Part shown: one piece after another, positions 16,894 through 23,423 of the stretch
How positions within the stretch are numbered: the first letter of the stretch is position 1
Layout of the letters: the number at the start of each line of letters is the position of its first letter
Assembly: GCA_022508635.1 (NCBI GenBank)
Contig: JAFLUV010000005.1
Location: 1 to 23,423 of the forward strand
Direction of reading: 5' to 3'
From: Prevotellaceae bacterium
Lineage (GTDB): Bacteria > Bacteroidota > Bacteroidia > Bacteroidales > Bacteroidaceae
Length of the DNA: 23,423 nt
Notes under the pieces: generated by a model
The model's database searches: none
The model's input: the letters and a program-made list of their open reading frames with translations, nothing else
Told to the model about the DNA's origin: nothing
Position numbers and translations under genes: made by a program

Positions 16894-17491
16894 GCAGGGT
16901 AACACCTGGACACATTTCGGTGGAGCGATTTTTGCCTTAAGTTCCATCTGGTTTATCTGGTTGGCAGTTGATGTCAGCTGGCAGATGGCGTTCGGCGTTG
17001 CGTTCTTCATCTTCGGCATGTTTTTAATGTTTCTTTGTAGTACCGTTTATCATTGGGTACACAAAGGACGTTTGAAGCAGGTTTTGCGCAAATGTGATCA
17101 CATCAGCATCTATGTCATGATAGCCTGTTCTTACACGCCTATTCTTGTCGGTGTAATGGGTGGATGGCTCGGATGGCTTGTCTTTGCTTTGCAATGGGCA
17201 ACCGTCATAGGTGGAGCTTTCTATAAAATCTTCGCGATAGGACGTTGGCCCCGACTTTCTCTGGCAATATATCTTATCATGGGATGGAGCATTGTCCTTA
17301 TTGCCGAACCTGTAATAAAATTATTGACTCCCATGACTTTGTGGATGATTGTTGCCGAGGGGATAGCCTATACTGCAGGAACCTACTTTTTTGCTCACGA
17401 CGATCGCCCACACTATCATGCCATCTGGCATGTCTTCGTCCTACTTGGAGCTCTTGCTCACTGGGGGGCGATTTTGTCCCTGCTGCTATAG
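16859..17491 (+). CDS. Hemolysin III / PAQR-family membrane protein
   Basis: 210-residue integral membrane protein with about seven hydrophobic segments, the usual HlyIII length and topology. Conserved motifs are STVYHW (S61-x3-H65), KCDHISIYVMIACSYTP with D80, and HAIWHVFVLLGALAHW with H187-x3-H191 and H201. The SxxxH, Asp and HxxxH residues are the proposed zinc site of the CREST superfamily, which includes alkaline ceramidases and adiponectin receptors. The name hemolysin III comes from one Bacillus protein; membrane-lipid hydrolysis or lipid sensing is more plausible here but is inference. The start at 16859 overlaps the end of the acyltransferase gene by 35 bases in another frame, and no better internal start precedes the first helix, so translation is probably coupled. 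Confidence 0.88.
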   Translation: MQSKQFWPIKAEQGNTWTHFGGAIFALSSIWFIWLAVDVSWQMAFGVAFFIFGMFLMFLCSTVYHWVHKGRLKQVLRKCDHISIYVMIACSYTPILVGVMGGWLGWLVFALQWATVIGGAFYKIFAIGRWPRLSLAIYLIMGWSIVLIAEPVIKLLTPMTLWMIVAEGIAYTAGTYFFAHDDRPHYHAIWHVFVLLGALAHWGAILSLLL

Positions 17492-17528
17492 GAGTCTGAG
17501 TTTTTTTATCTCGTTTGTCTATGAGAAC

Positions 17529-17870
17529 TTACAATACAATAGGTGGTTCCCATAGGAAACGGCTCATGTCAACGTGACCATTGGGCTTAAATATAACACC
17601 TTCTTCTTCGAGAAGCGTTCGTTGCCTCTTCCAACCGGGTGCTGTTCGTCCTGCTATATTGACGACCCTATGGCAAGGCAATGACTCGGCCCCTGGTGTG
17701 TAGCGAAGTGTTCGTCCTACCATCCGTGCATGGCTTGGCCATCCTGCTAACGTAGCGATGAGGCCGTAGGTCATCACATGTCCGGGAGGAATCTGCCCAA
17801 CGATGTTCAGTACATCATTGCGAAATGCCCTTGCCTGTTCGGCTGTCATTTTGTCGGGATAGTCGTTCAT
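17529..17870 (-). CDS. Short MGMT-family DNA alkyltransferase-like protein
   Basis: 113-residue protein corresponding only to the C-terminal DNA-binding/active-site domain of O6-methylguanine-DNA methyltransferase; the N-terminal ribonuclease-H-like domain is absent. The winged-helix segment reads VMTYGLIATLAGWPSHARMVGRTLR (32-56 region) and the active-site motif is LPCHRVV with C66. Alkyltransferase-like (Atl) proteins of similar size carry Trp in place of this cysteine and only flag lesions, so retention of Cys leaves open real methyl transfer. It is monocistronic and convergent with the HlyIII gene, 37 bases away. A possible promoter lies at 18009-18017. Confidence 0.85.
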   Translation of the reverse strand: MNDYPDKMTAEQARAFRNDVLNIVGQIPPGHVMTYGLIATLAGWPSHARMVGRTLRYTPGAESLPCHRVVNIAGRTAPGWKRQRTLLEEEGVIFKPNGHVDMSRFLWEPPIVL

Positions 17871-18008
17871 CTTGTTTTTGTCTTATTTTTGTAACATCTT
17901 ATTTTGCCTAATCACCTAAGTAACATATATAGCATAGGAAATTGCCTTCTCGGAGGTTTGCCTTCATTTTACGCTACATTAGATTATGCAAAGTGACTGA
18001 ATGGTGTG

Positions 18009-18017
18009 GCAAAGTTA
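18009..18017 (-). promoter_or_regulatory. Candidate -7 box for the MGMT-like gene
   Basis: The minus strand reads TAACTTTGC, an exact TAnnTTTGC match, 139 bases upstream of the ATG at 17870. The distance is long and the -33 element is unclear (TTTG at 18033-18036 is too close), so this is tentative. Confidence 0.35.
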
Positions 18018-18160
18018 CAAATAAAATCTAAACAAATTCATCTCTCAAGGTAATTCCCCCAAATAATTGTATTTGCAGGCTGACTCTGTACATGATATTT
18101 TTCCTCTGTGGTATCAGTGTATTTTTTTACTTTTCACTTTCCTCTTTTCACTTTTTGTCG

Positions 18161-18169
18161 TATCTTTGC
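18161..18169 (+). promoter_or_regulatory. -7 box for purL
   Basis: TATCTTTGC matches TAnnTTTGC and lies 24 bases before the ATG at 18194. The same core followed by ATGC is found in the addAB promoter. No clear TTG -33 element was found. Confidence 0.6.
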
Positions 18170-18193
18170 ATGCAAATTAAAAACACGCCTAAA

Positions 18194-21100
18194 ATGATTA
18201 CTTTTTTCAAGACACCGCAGCGAAGTGTAATCGCAACTGAAAGCAGTCATCCCCTTTCGGAGACAGAGGTCGAGAAGCTCTGCTGGCTCTACGGTGGGGC
18301 AAGCTTAGAGAAGGAGGAGAACCTGACGGGTTGTTTTGTCGGTCCTCGCAGGGAAATGATTACGCCTTGGAGTACGAACGCGGTGGAAATCACGCAGAAT
18401 ATGGCTCTTGAGGGTATTAACCGGATTGAGGAATACTGGGCGGTCAGTGGCGAAGATGCAGACTTCGACCCGATGCTCCAGCGCCTCTATCATGGGTTGA
18501 ATCAGGGCATTTTCACTACCGACCGCAAGCCTGAGCCCATCCTTAACATTGAGAATCTGGAGGAATACAACGAGCAGGAAGGTCTTGCTTTGTCGCCTGA
18601 AGAGATTGAGTATTTGCGGAAGGTGGAGACTCAGCTCGGCAGGAAACTTACCGACAGTGAGGTTTTCGGCTTTGCTCAAATCAATAGTGAACATTGCCGC
18701 CACAAGATTTTCGGCGGAACTTTTATCATTGACGGCGAGGAGAAAGAGTCGTCCCTTTTCCAAATGATTAAGAGGACGACTCAGGAGAATCCCCATCGCA
18801 TTATCTCCGCCTATAAAGATAATGTCGCTTTTGCTGAAGGCCCGGTTGTGGAGCAGTTTGCCCCGAAAGACCACAGCACGAGCGATTTTTTTGAGGTGCG
18901 CGACATAGAGAGTGTCATTAGCATCAAGGCCGAGACGCACAACTTCCCGACTACTGTGGAACCTTTCAACGGTGCGTCCACAGGAACGGGCGGCGAGATA
19001 CGCGACCGCATGGGCGGAGGCACGGGTTCGTGGCCTATTGCCGGTACTGCGGTGTACATGACTTCGTACCCTCGCATGGAGGAAGGGCACGAGTGGGAAC
19101 GGGTCTTGCCCGTCAGGAAGTGGCTCTACCAGACTCCCGAGCAGATTCTAATCAAGGCTTCGAATGGTGCCAGTGACTTTGGAAACAAGTTCGGACAGCC
19201 GCTTATCTGCGGTTCCGTCCTGACTTTCGAGCACCAGGAGGCGCCGGGTTCGGCAGGTCAGGGTGACGGCTCGCCGACGATGTATGCCTATGACAAGGTC
19301 ATCATGCTGGCGGGCGGAGTTGGCTATGGAACAAGGCGCGACTGCTTGAAGAAGGAGCCGCGGAAGGGTAACAAGGTGGTAGTGGTAGGCGGCGATAACT
19401 ACCGTATCGGATTGGGCGGCGGCAGTGTTTCCAGTGTGGATACGGGTCGCTATTCGAGCGGTATCGAGCTTAACGCTGTGCAGCGTGCCAATCCGGAGAT
19501 GCAGAAGCGTGCCAACAACTTGGTACGTGCCCTGTGCGAGGAGGAGGTGAATCCTGTGGTAAGCATACATGACCATGGCTCGGCGGGTCACGTGAACTGC
19601 CTTTCCGAGCTTGTTGAGGAGTGCGGCGGACTTATTGACATGACAAAGCTTCCCATTGGCGATCCGACGCTTTCTGCAAAGGAAATCATAGCTAACGAGA
19701 GTCAGGAGCGCATGGGTCTCCTCATTGACGAGAAGCACATTGAGCACGTCCGCAGGATAGCAGAGCGCGAGCGTGCTCCGCTTTATGTGGTGGGCGAGAC
19801 GACCGGTGATGCACACTTTGCTTTCCAGCAGGGCGATGGCAAACGCCCCTTCGACCTTGATGTGGCGCAGATGTTCGGCCATTCGCCAAAGACTGTCATG
19901 CACGACCGGACGGTGGTGCGCAGCTATGAGGATGTGTACACTAAGTATAATAAGGATAGTATTGACGGCAAGACGCTGACGGAGTACGTCGAGAGGGTGC
20001 TGAGCCTTGAGGCGGTGGCTTGCAAGGACTGGCTGACCAATAAGGTGGACCGTTCCGTGACGGGTAAGGTGGCACGGCAGCAGTGTCAGGGCGAGCTTCA
20101 GTTGCCGCTTAGCGACTGCGGTGTGGTTGCATTGGACTACCGTGGCGTGAAGGGTATTGCGACGGCTCTGGGACATGCGCCGCAGGCGGCTCTTGCCGAT
20201 CCTGCGGCAGGCAGCGTGCTGTCTGTGGCAGAGTCATTGACGAACATACTTTGGGCGCCTCTCGAGGAGGGACTGGACAGTGTCAGCCTCAGTGCGAACT
20301 GGATGTGGCCGTGCCGTGCGCAGGAGGGCGAGGATGCTCGCCTGTACAAGGCGGTGGAGGCTTTGAGTAGCTTCTGTCTGGCTCTGAGGGTCAATGTCCC
20401 GACGGGAAAGGACAGCCTTTCCATGACGCAGAAGTACCCTGATGGTACGAAGATCATTGCTCCGGGCACGGTGATCGTGTCCAGCGGTGGTCAGGTGAGC
20501 GATGTCAAGAAGGTAGTGGGTCCGGTTCTCCAGGATTGTCCTTCGACGTTGTATCACATAGACTTTTCGTTCGACGAGCTGCGGCTTGGCGGCTCTGCCT
20601 TTGCCCAGAGCATGGGGAAGGTGGGCAGCGACGTGCCTTCGGTGCGCAACGCGGAGTACTTCCGCGATGCCTTCAATGCCGTGCAGGAGCTGATAGGGAA
20701 GGGGCTTGTGCTTGCCGGCCATGATATATCGGCGGGCGGTCTCGTCACTTGCTTGCTGGAGATGACTTTCGCGAACACGAAGGGTGGAATCGCGCTTAAC
20801 TTGAACAAGATGAAGTGCGACGACCTGGTGCGTCTCCTTTTTGCGGAGAATCCGGGCGTGGTGATTCAGGTTGCCGACGGCAGGCGGACGGAGGTGAAGA
20901 AGCTTCTGGAGGATGCGGGAGTCGGCTATGCCTGCATCGGCCGTCCGTGCGAGGAGCGTCACATTCTCCTTGAGAAGGGCGGGATGCAGTGCAGGCTCGA
21001 CATTGATGCTTTGCGCGAGACGTGGTTCCGCACGTCGTACCTTCTGGACAGGAAGCAGAGCTTCAACGGCAAGGCGAAGGAACGCTGCGAGAATCTCGGC

Positions 21101-21943
21101 AGGCAGCCGTTGCAGTGGCGTTTCCCGTCCTCTTTCACTGGCAAGCTGAGCCAGTTCGGGCTGAATCCTGACCGCAGGGAGCGGAGTGGAGTCCGTGCTG
21201 CTATCATCCGCGAGAAGGGGACGAACGGCGAGCGTGAGATGGCATACATGCTGTACTTGGCGGGCTTTGACGTGAAGGATGTGATGATGACGGACCTTAT
21301 CAGCGGGCGCGAGACGCTCGACGAGGTGAGCTTCATCGTCTTCTGCGGAGGCTTTTCGAACAGTGACGTGCTGGGCTCGGCGAAGGGCTGGGCAGGCGCT
21401 TTCCTGTACAATCCCAAGGCGAAGCAGGCGCTGGAGCGCTTCTACGGACGGCCTGACACGCTCTCCCTGGGTGTGTGCAACGGCTGCCAGCTGATGGTGG
21501 AACTCGGCCTGCTGCAGGGCGGTGCCGGCGGGGGAATGCGGATGCTCCATAACGACAGCCGCAAGTTCGAGTCGGGCTTCGTGGGTCTCGACGTGCAGCC
21601 GAACGAGAGTGTCCTGCTGGGCAGCCTGAGCGGCTCGAGGCTTGGTATATGGGTGGCTCACGGCGAGGGGAAGTTCTCTCTGCCGGGCAAGGAGGAGGAC
21701 TACAACGTCGTTCTCAAGTACAGTTACGCCGGTTATCCTGCCAATCCGAACGGCAGCGACTTTACGGCGGCGGGCGTTTGCTCGGCGGACGGCCGCCATC
21801 TGGCCATGATGCCGCACCTGGAGCGGGCTTTCTTCCCGTGGCAGTGCGGATACTATCCGGCCGATCGCTGGAACAGGGATCAGGTGACGCCGTGGATAGA
21901 GGCGTTCGTCAACGCCCGCGAGTGGATTGCGGGACAGCGATAG
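18194..21943 (+). CDS. purL: Phosphoribosylformylglycinamidine synthase, large glutaminase-fused form
   Basis: Converts FGAR, ATP and glutamine to FGAM in step four of purine synthesis (EC 6.3.5.3). At 1249 residues it is the large single-chain form. N-terminal NSEHCRHKIFGG (E166, H167) and ETHNFPTTVEPFNGAS (from E247) are FGAM-synthase core motifs; VSIHDHGSAGHVNCLSELVEE and GHDISAGGLVTCLLEM mark the duplicated ATP-binding/structural halves. The C-terminal class I glutaminase has GVCNGCQ with nucleophile C1095, and AHGEG with H1156 and E1158, followed by MMPHLER. I start at 18194 (MITFFKTPQRS). A longer frame from 18092 adds 34 residues but passes through the promoter box at 18161, so its hydrophobic N-terminus is an artefact. 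Two chromate-transporter genes follow at 42 bases. Confidence 0.95.
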   Translation: MITFFKTPQRSVIATESSHPLSETEVEKLCWLYGGASLEKEENLTGCFVGPRREMITPWSTNAVEITQNMALEGINRIEEYWAVSGEDADFDPMLQRLYHGLNQGIFTTDRKPEPILNIENLEEYNEQEGLALSPEEIEYLRKVETQLGRKLTDSEVFGFAQINSEHCRHKIFGGTFIIDGEEKESSLFQMIKRTTQENPHRIISAYKDNVAFAEGPVVEQFAPKDHSTSDFFEVRDIESVISIKAETHNFPTTVEPFNGASTGTGGEIRDRMGGGTGSWPIAGTAVYMTSYPRMEEGHEWERVLPVRKWLYQTPEQILIKASNGASDFGNKFGQPLICGSVLTFEHQEAPGSAGQGDGSPTMYAYDKVIMLAGGVGYGTRRDCLKKEPRKGNKVVVVGGDNYRIGLGGGSVSSVDTGRYSSGIELNAVQRANPEMQKRANNLVRALCEEEVNPVVSIHDHGSAGHVNCLSELVEECGGLIDMTKLPIGDPTLSAKEIIANESQERMGLLIDEKHIEHVRRIAERERAPLYVVGETTGDAHFAFQQGDGKRPFDLDVAQMFGHSPKTVMHDRTVVRSYEDVYTKYNKDSIDGKTLTEYVERVLSLEAVACKDWLTNKVDRSVTGKVARQQCQGELQLPLSDCGVVALDYRGVKGIATALGHAPQAALADPAAGSVLSVAESLTNILWAPLEEGLDSVSLSANWMWPCRAQEGEDARLYKAVEALSSFCLALRVNVPTGKDSLSMTQKYPDGTKIIAPGTVIVSSGGQVSDVKKVVGPVLQDCPSTLYHIDFSFDELRLGGSAFAQSMGKVGSDVPSVRNAEYFRDAFNAVQELIGKGLVLAGHDISAGGLVTCLLEMTFANTKGGIALNLNKMKCDDLVRLLFAENPGVVIQVADGRRTEVKKLLEDAGVGYACIGRPCEERHILLEKGGMQCRLDIDALRETWFRTSYLLDRKQSFNGKAKERCENLGRQPLQWRFPSSFTGKLSQFGLNPDRRERSGVRAAIIREKGTNGEREMAYMLYLAGFDVKDVMMTDLISGRETLDEVSFIVFCGGFSNSDVLGSAKGWAGAFLYNPKAKQALERFYGRPDTLSLGVCNGCQLMVELGLLQGGAGGGMRMLHNDSRKFESGFVGLDVQPNESVLLGSLSGSRLGIWVAHGEGKFSLPGKEEDYNVVLKYSYAGYPANPNGSDFTAAGVCSADGRHLAMMPHLERAFFPWQCGYYPADRWNRDQVTPWIEAFVNAREWIAGQR

Positions 21944-21985
21944 TTCCAACGGCAGGTCAATTAAAGTTTCTACGGACGTTTTATT

Positions 21986-22522
21986 ATGTTTGAGCTATTC
22001 AGGACATTCTTTCAGATAGGTCTCTTCACCATCGGCGGCGGCTATGCCATGATACCGCTCATAGAGCAGAAGGTGGTGGACCAGAGGGCTTGGGTGAGCA
22101 GGGAGGAGCTGCTCGACCTGATTGCCGTGGCGCAGGCGTGTCCGGGAATCTTTGCCGTGAACATCAGCATCTTCATAGGACTGAAGCGGCGCGGAGCCTG
22201 GGGCGCGATGGTGAGTGCCTTGGGGACGTGCCTTCCTTCCTTCCTGTGCATACTGCTGATTGCCTTTGTCTTCCAGGAGTTCCGGGGCAACCGGTGGGTG
22301 GAGAGCTTCTTCCTCGGCATACGTCCGGCCGTGGTCGCGCTCATACTTCTGCCCGTGCTGCGCATGGCCAGGAGTGCGAAGATCAGCCGGCGGAACGTGT
22401 GGATTCCCATCCTCTCGGCCTTCCTGATATGGAGGCTTGGGGTCAGTCCCCTCTTCGTCGTCATGGCGGCCGGCATCGCGGGCTATGCCTGCGGGCAGTA
22501 CCTTAAGGGGGATTTCCTGTGA
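21986..22522 (+). CDS. Chromate transporter family protein, first half-size subunit
   Basis: 178-residue membrane protein of the CHR family (half-size, single Chromate_transp domain). The N-terminal motif FTIGGGYAMIPLIEQ (20-34 region) and AVAQACPGIFAVNISIFIG are the family signatures. About five to six hydrophobic segments follow. Half-size CHR proteins occur as adjacent gene pairs and are thought to work together with opposite membrane orientation. Chromate efflux is proven for some members only; the substrate here is unknown. It starts 42 bases after purL with no terminator or clear promoter seen, so read-through from purL is possible. Confidence 0.87.
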   Translation: MFELFRTFFQIGLFTIGGGYAMIPLIEQKVVDQRAWVSREELLDLIAVAQACPGIFAVNISIFIGLKRRGAWGAMVSALGTCLPSFLCILLIAFVFQEFRGNRWVESFFLGIRPAVVALILLPVLRMARSAKISRRNVWIPILSAFLIWRLGVSPLFVVMAAGIAGYACGQYLKGDFL

Positions 22523-22598
22523 GACGGACATACCGCACACGACGGCACAGATACAGAATTACGATGACAGACAATATACTTGACAATACATTCCGGCT

Positions 22599-23189
22599 AT
22601 GGTAACGCTTCTTCTTCAGCTCTTCTGGACGTTCTTCCTCATCGGCCTCTTCGGCTTCGGCGGGGGCTACGCCATGCTGTCCATGATACAGGGCGAGGTG
22701 GTGGAGCACTATCGCTGGATGACGATGGGGCAGTTCACCGACATCGTCGCCGTGAGCCAGAGCACGCCGGGCCCGATAGGCATCAACAGTGCGACCTACG
22801 TGGGCTACACGGCGCTCGTCAATGCGGGTTACTCCCACTGGTGGGGCGTCCTGGGCAGCTTCCTGGCCACCTTTGCTGTCGTCCTGCCCAGCTTCGTGCT
22901 GATGCTTCTGGTCAGCAGGCTCCTGCTCAGGTACCGCGACCATGCCGTGGTCGAGAGCGTCTTCAGCGGCCTCCGCCCTGCCATCGTGGGTCTGCTTGCC
23001 GCTGCCGGGCTGCTGCTCATGAACGGGGAGAACTTCAGTTCCATGGGGGAGAACCCCTGGCGTTTCTGTATCAGCCTCTTCATCTTTGCCTTTGCGCTCA
23101 TCGGACAGAAGGTATACCGCCTCGGTCCGGTTCTCATTATATTGCTTTGTGGAATAGCCGGCATTATCCTCGGTTTAGGGGTTAGTTAG
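22599..23189 (+). CDS. Chromate transporter family protein, second half-size subunit
   Basis: 196-residue CHR-family membrane protein, paralogous to the gene before it: FGFGGGYAMLSMIQGEVVEHYRWM aligns with the first protein's GGGYAM segment, and AVSQSTPGPIGINSATYVG with its AVAQACPG segment. The second copy keeps the more canonical STPGP form of the proline-glycine motif. It starts 76 bases downstream and probably forms a heterodimer with the first subunit. The ATG at 22599 lies next to the family motif, and no nearer alternative is better. The C-terminal segment ends in a Gly/Ile-rich helix. Confidence 0.87.
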   Translation: MVTLLLQLFWTFFLIGLFGFGGGYAMLSMIQGEVVEHYRWMTMGQFTDIVAVSQSTPGPIGINSATYVGYTALVNAGYSHWWGVLGSFLATFAVVLPSFVLMLLVSRLLLRYRDHAVVESVFSGLRPAIVGLLAAAGLLLMNGENFSSMGENPWRFCISLFIFAFALIGQKVYRLGPVLIILLCGIAGIILGLGVS

Positions 23190-23423
23190 AATGCCATAGT
23201 GATCTGGTTTTCCGAGGGTTTTGCCGGCTTTCTCTTTTCTCCGTCCGTCCTGTTTTCCCTGACGTTCCCGTAGCATCGCCATGCTGCTGCGGCTTGGTTT
23301 CTGCTGCACTTTGACGTGGCGGCAGATGTATTTCGGCTGGACTACCGCCATATCGTCTATGGCCCCGCCATCCCGTTCCCTATAGCCTTGCCGATAGTTT
23401 CCCTATAGCCTTGCCGGTGGCTT
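23190..23423. other. Terminal noncoding stretch
   Basis: 234 bases after the second chromate gene, running to the window edge. I see no gene with recognisable similarity and no convincing terminator. The last 50 bases contain a direct repeat. A 58-codon basic frame on the minus strand (23175-23351) is not supported. Confidence 0.5.
23376..23416. repeat. 23-base-period direct repeat at the window edge
   Basis: TTCCCTATAGCCTTGCCG occurs at 23376-23393 and again at 23399-23416, identical over 18 bases with 5 bases between. The array may continue beyond the window. Spacing is too short for CRISPR. Confidence 0.65.

Larger units (their letters stand above)
17871..18193. other. Divergent intergenic region between MGMT-like gene and purL
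   Basis: 323 bases, AT-rich and without a credible gene once purL is started at 18194. It holds one -7 box on each strand (18009-18017 minus, 18161-18169 plus), so the MGMT-like gene would have a leader of roughly 130 bases. I see no purine riboswitch or strong hairpin. GCAAAGTnAC occurs twice (near 17988 and 18009). Confidence 0.6.

Noticed and set aside
20234..21949. 571-codon open frame antisense to purL (also 19148-20176, 342 codons)
   Set aside because: The opposite strand encodes a full PurL with all catalytic motifs; these frames are low in family-like motifs, rich in Arg/His/Leu, and explained by GC-rich codon use.
22564..22605. 13-codon frame (MTDNILDNTFRLW) whose stop overlaps the second chromate gene start
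   Set aside because: It could be a coupling leader, but length and composition give no support beyond chance.
23175..23351. 58-codon minus-strand frame with a very basic product
   Set aside because: It overlaps the end of the chromate gene, resembles no family I know, has no promoter, and is of a length expected by chance.
23376..23416. CRISPR-like direct repeats
   Set aside because: Only two units, 18 bases long with a 5-base gap; no spacers and no cas genes.

Overview
The window looks like chromosome of a Prevotella-like member of the Bacteroidales. The evidence is the Bacteroidota-type -7 promoter box (TAnnTTTGC) upstream of most transcription units, weak or absent Shine-Dalgarno sequences, a large secreted protein ending in the short GQRV...GIYVV...KKVLVK tail typical of this group, a small MKKTYIAPE-type peptide gene, and a Bacteroidota-style AddAB pair. 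Species cannot be named from the sequence alone. I see no insertion sequence, prophage, tRNA, rRNA or CRISPR array.

Layout. (1) 15-3378: a 1057-aa secreted multidomain protein followed after 19 bases by a 56-residue peptide gene, closed by a hairpin terminator. (2) 3480-3590: a degenerate tandem repeat that runs into the stop codon of the next gene. (3) 3587-9760, minus strand: addA-addB, a two-gene helicase-nuclease operon for double-strand-break repair. (4) 9788-9820: back-to-back promoters separating addAB from panB (9874-10692, plus; pantothenate/CoA synthesis). (5) 10757-14148, minus: a SWIM-domain SNF2 helicase and an extended SDR sugar/steroid-type epimerase-dehydratase, 11 bases apart. 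(6) 14213-17491, plus: a three-module acyl-activating enzyme / carrier protein / acyltransferase fusion whose 3' end overlaps a hemolysin III (PAQR/CREST superfamily) membrane protein. (7) 17529-17870, minus: a short methylguanine methyltransferase-like protein. (8) 18194-23189, plus: purL (large, glutaminase-fused FGAM synthase) followed by two half-size chromate-transporter genes. (9) 23190-23423: noncoding tail with the start of a 23-base direct repeat.

Most genes are housekeeping (DNA repair, CoA and purine synthesis, lipid metabolism). The most interesting parts are the secreted protein plus 56-aa peptide pair, the co-translated ligase-carrier-acyltransferase and HlyIII/CREST pair (a possible lipid acyl-recycling unit), and the tandem repeat abutting addB. 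Two reading frames (addA and purL) extend upstream through their own promoters if the longest start is taken, so I assign shorter starts. Base composition rises from about 40% GC in the 5' part of the first gene to clearly GC-rich in purL and the chromate genes; this also produces long antisense open frames that I regard as shadows.
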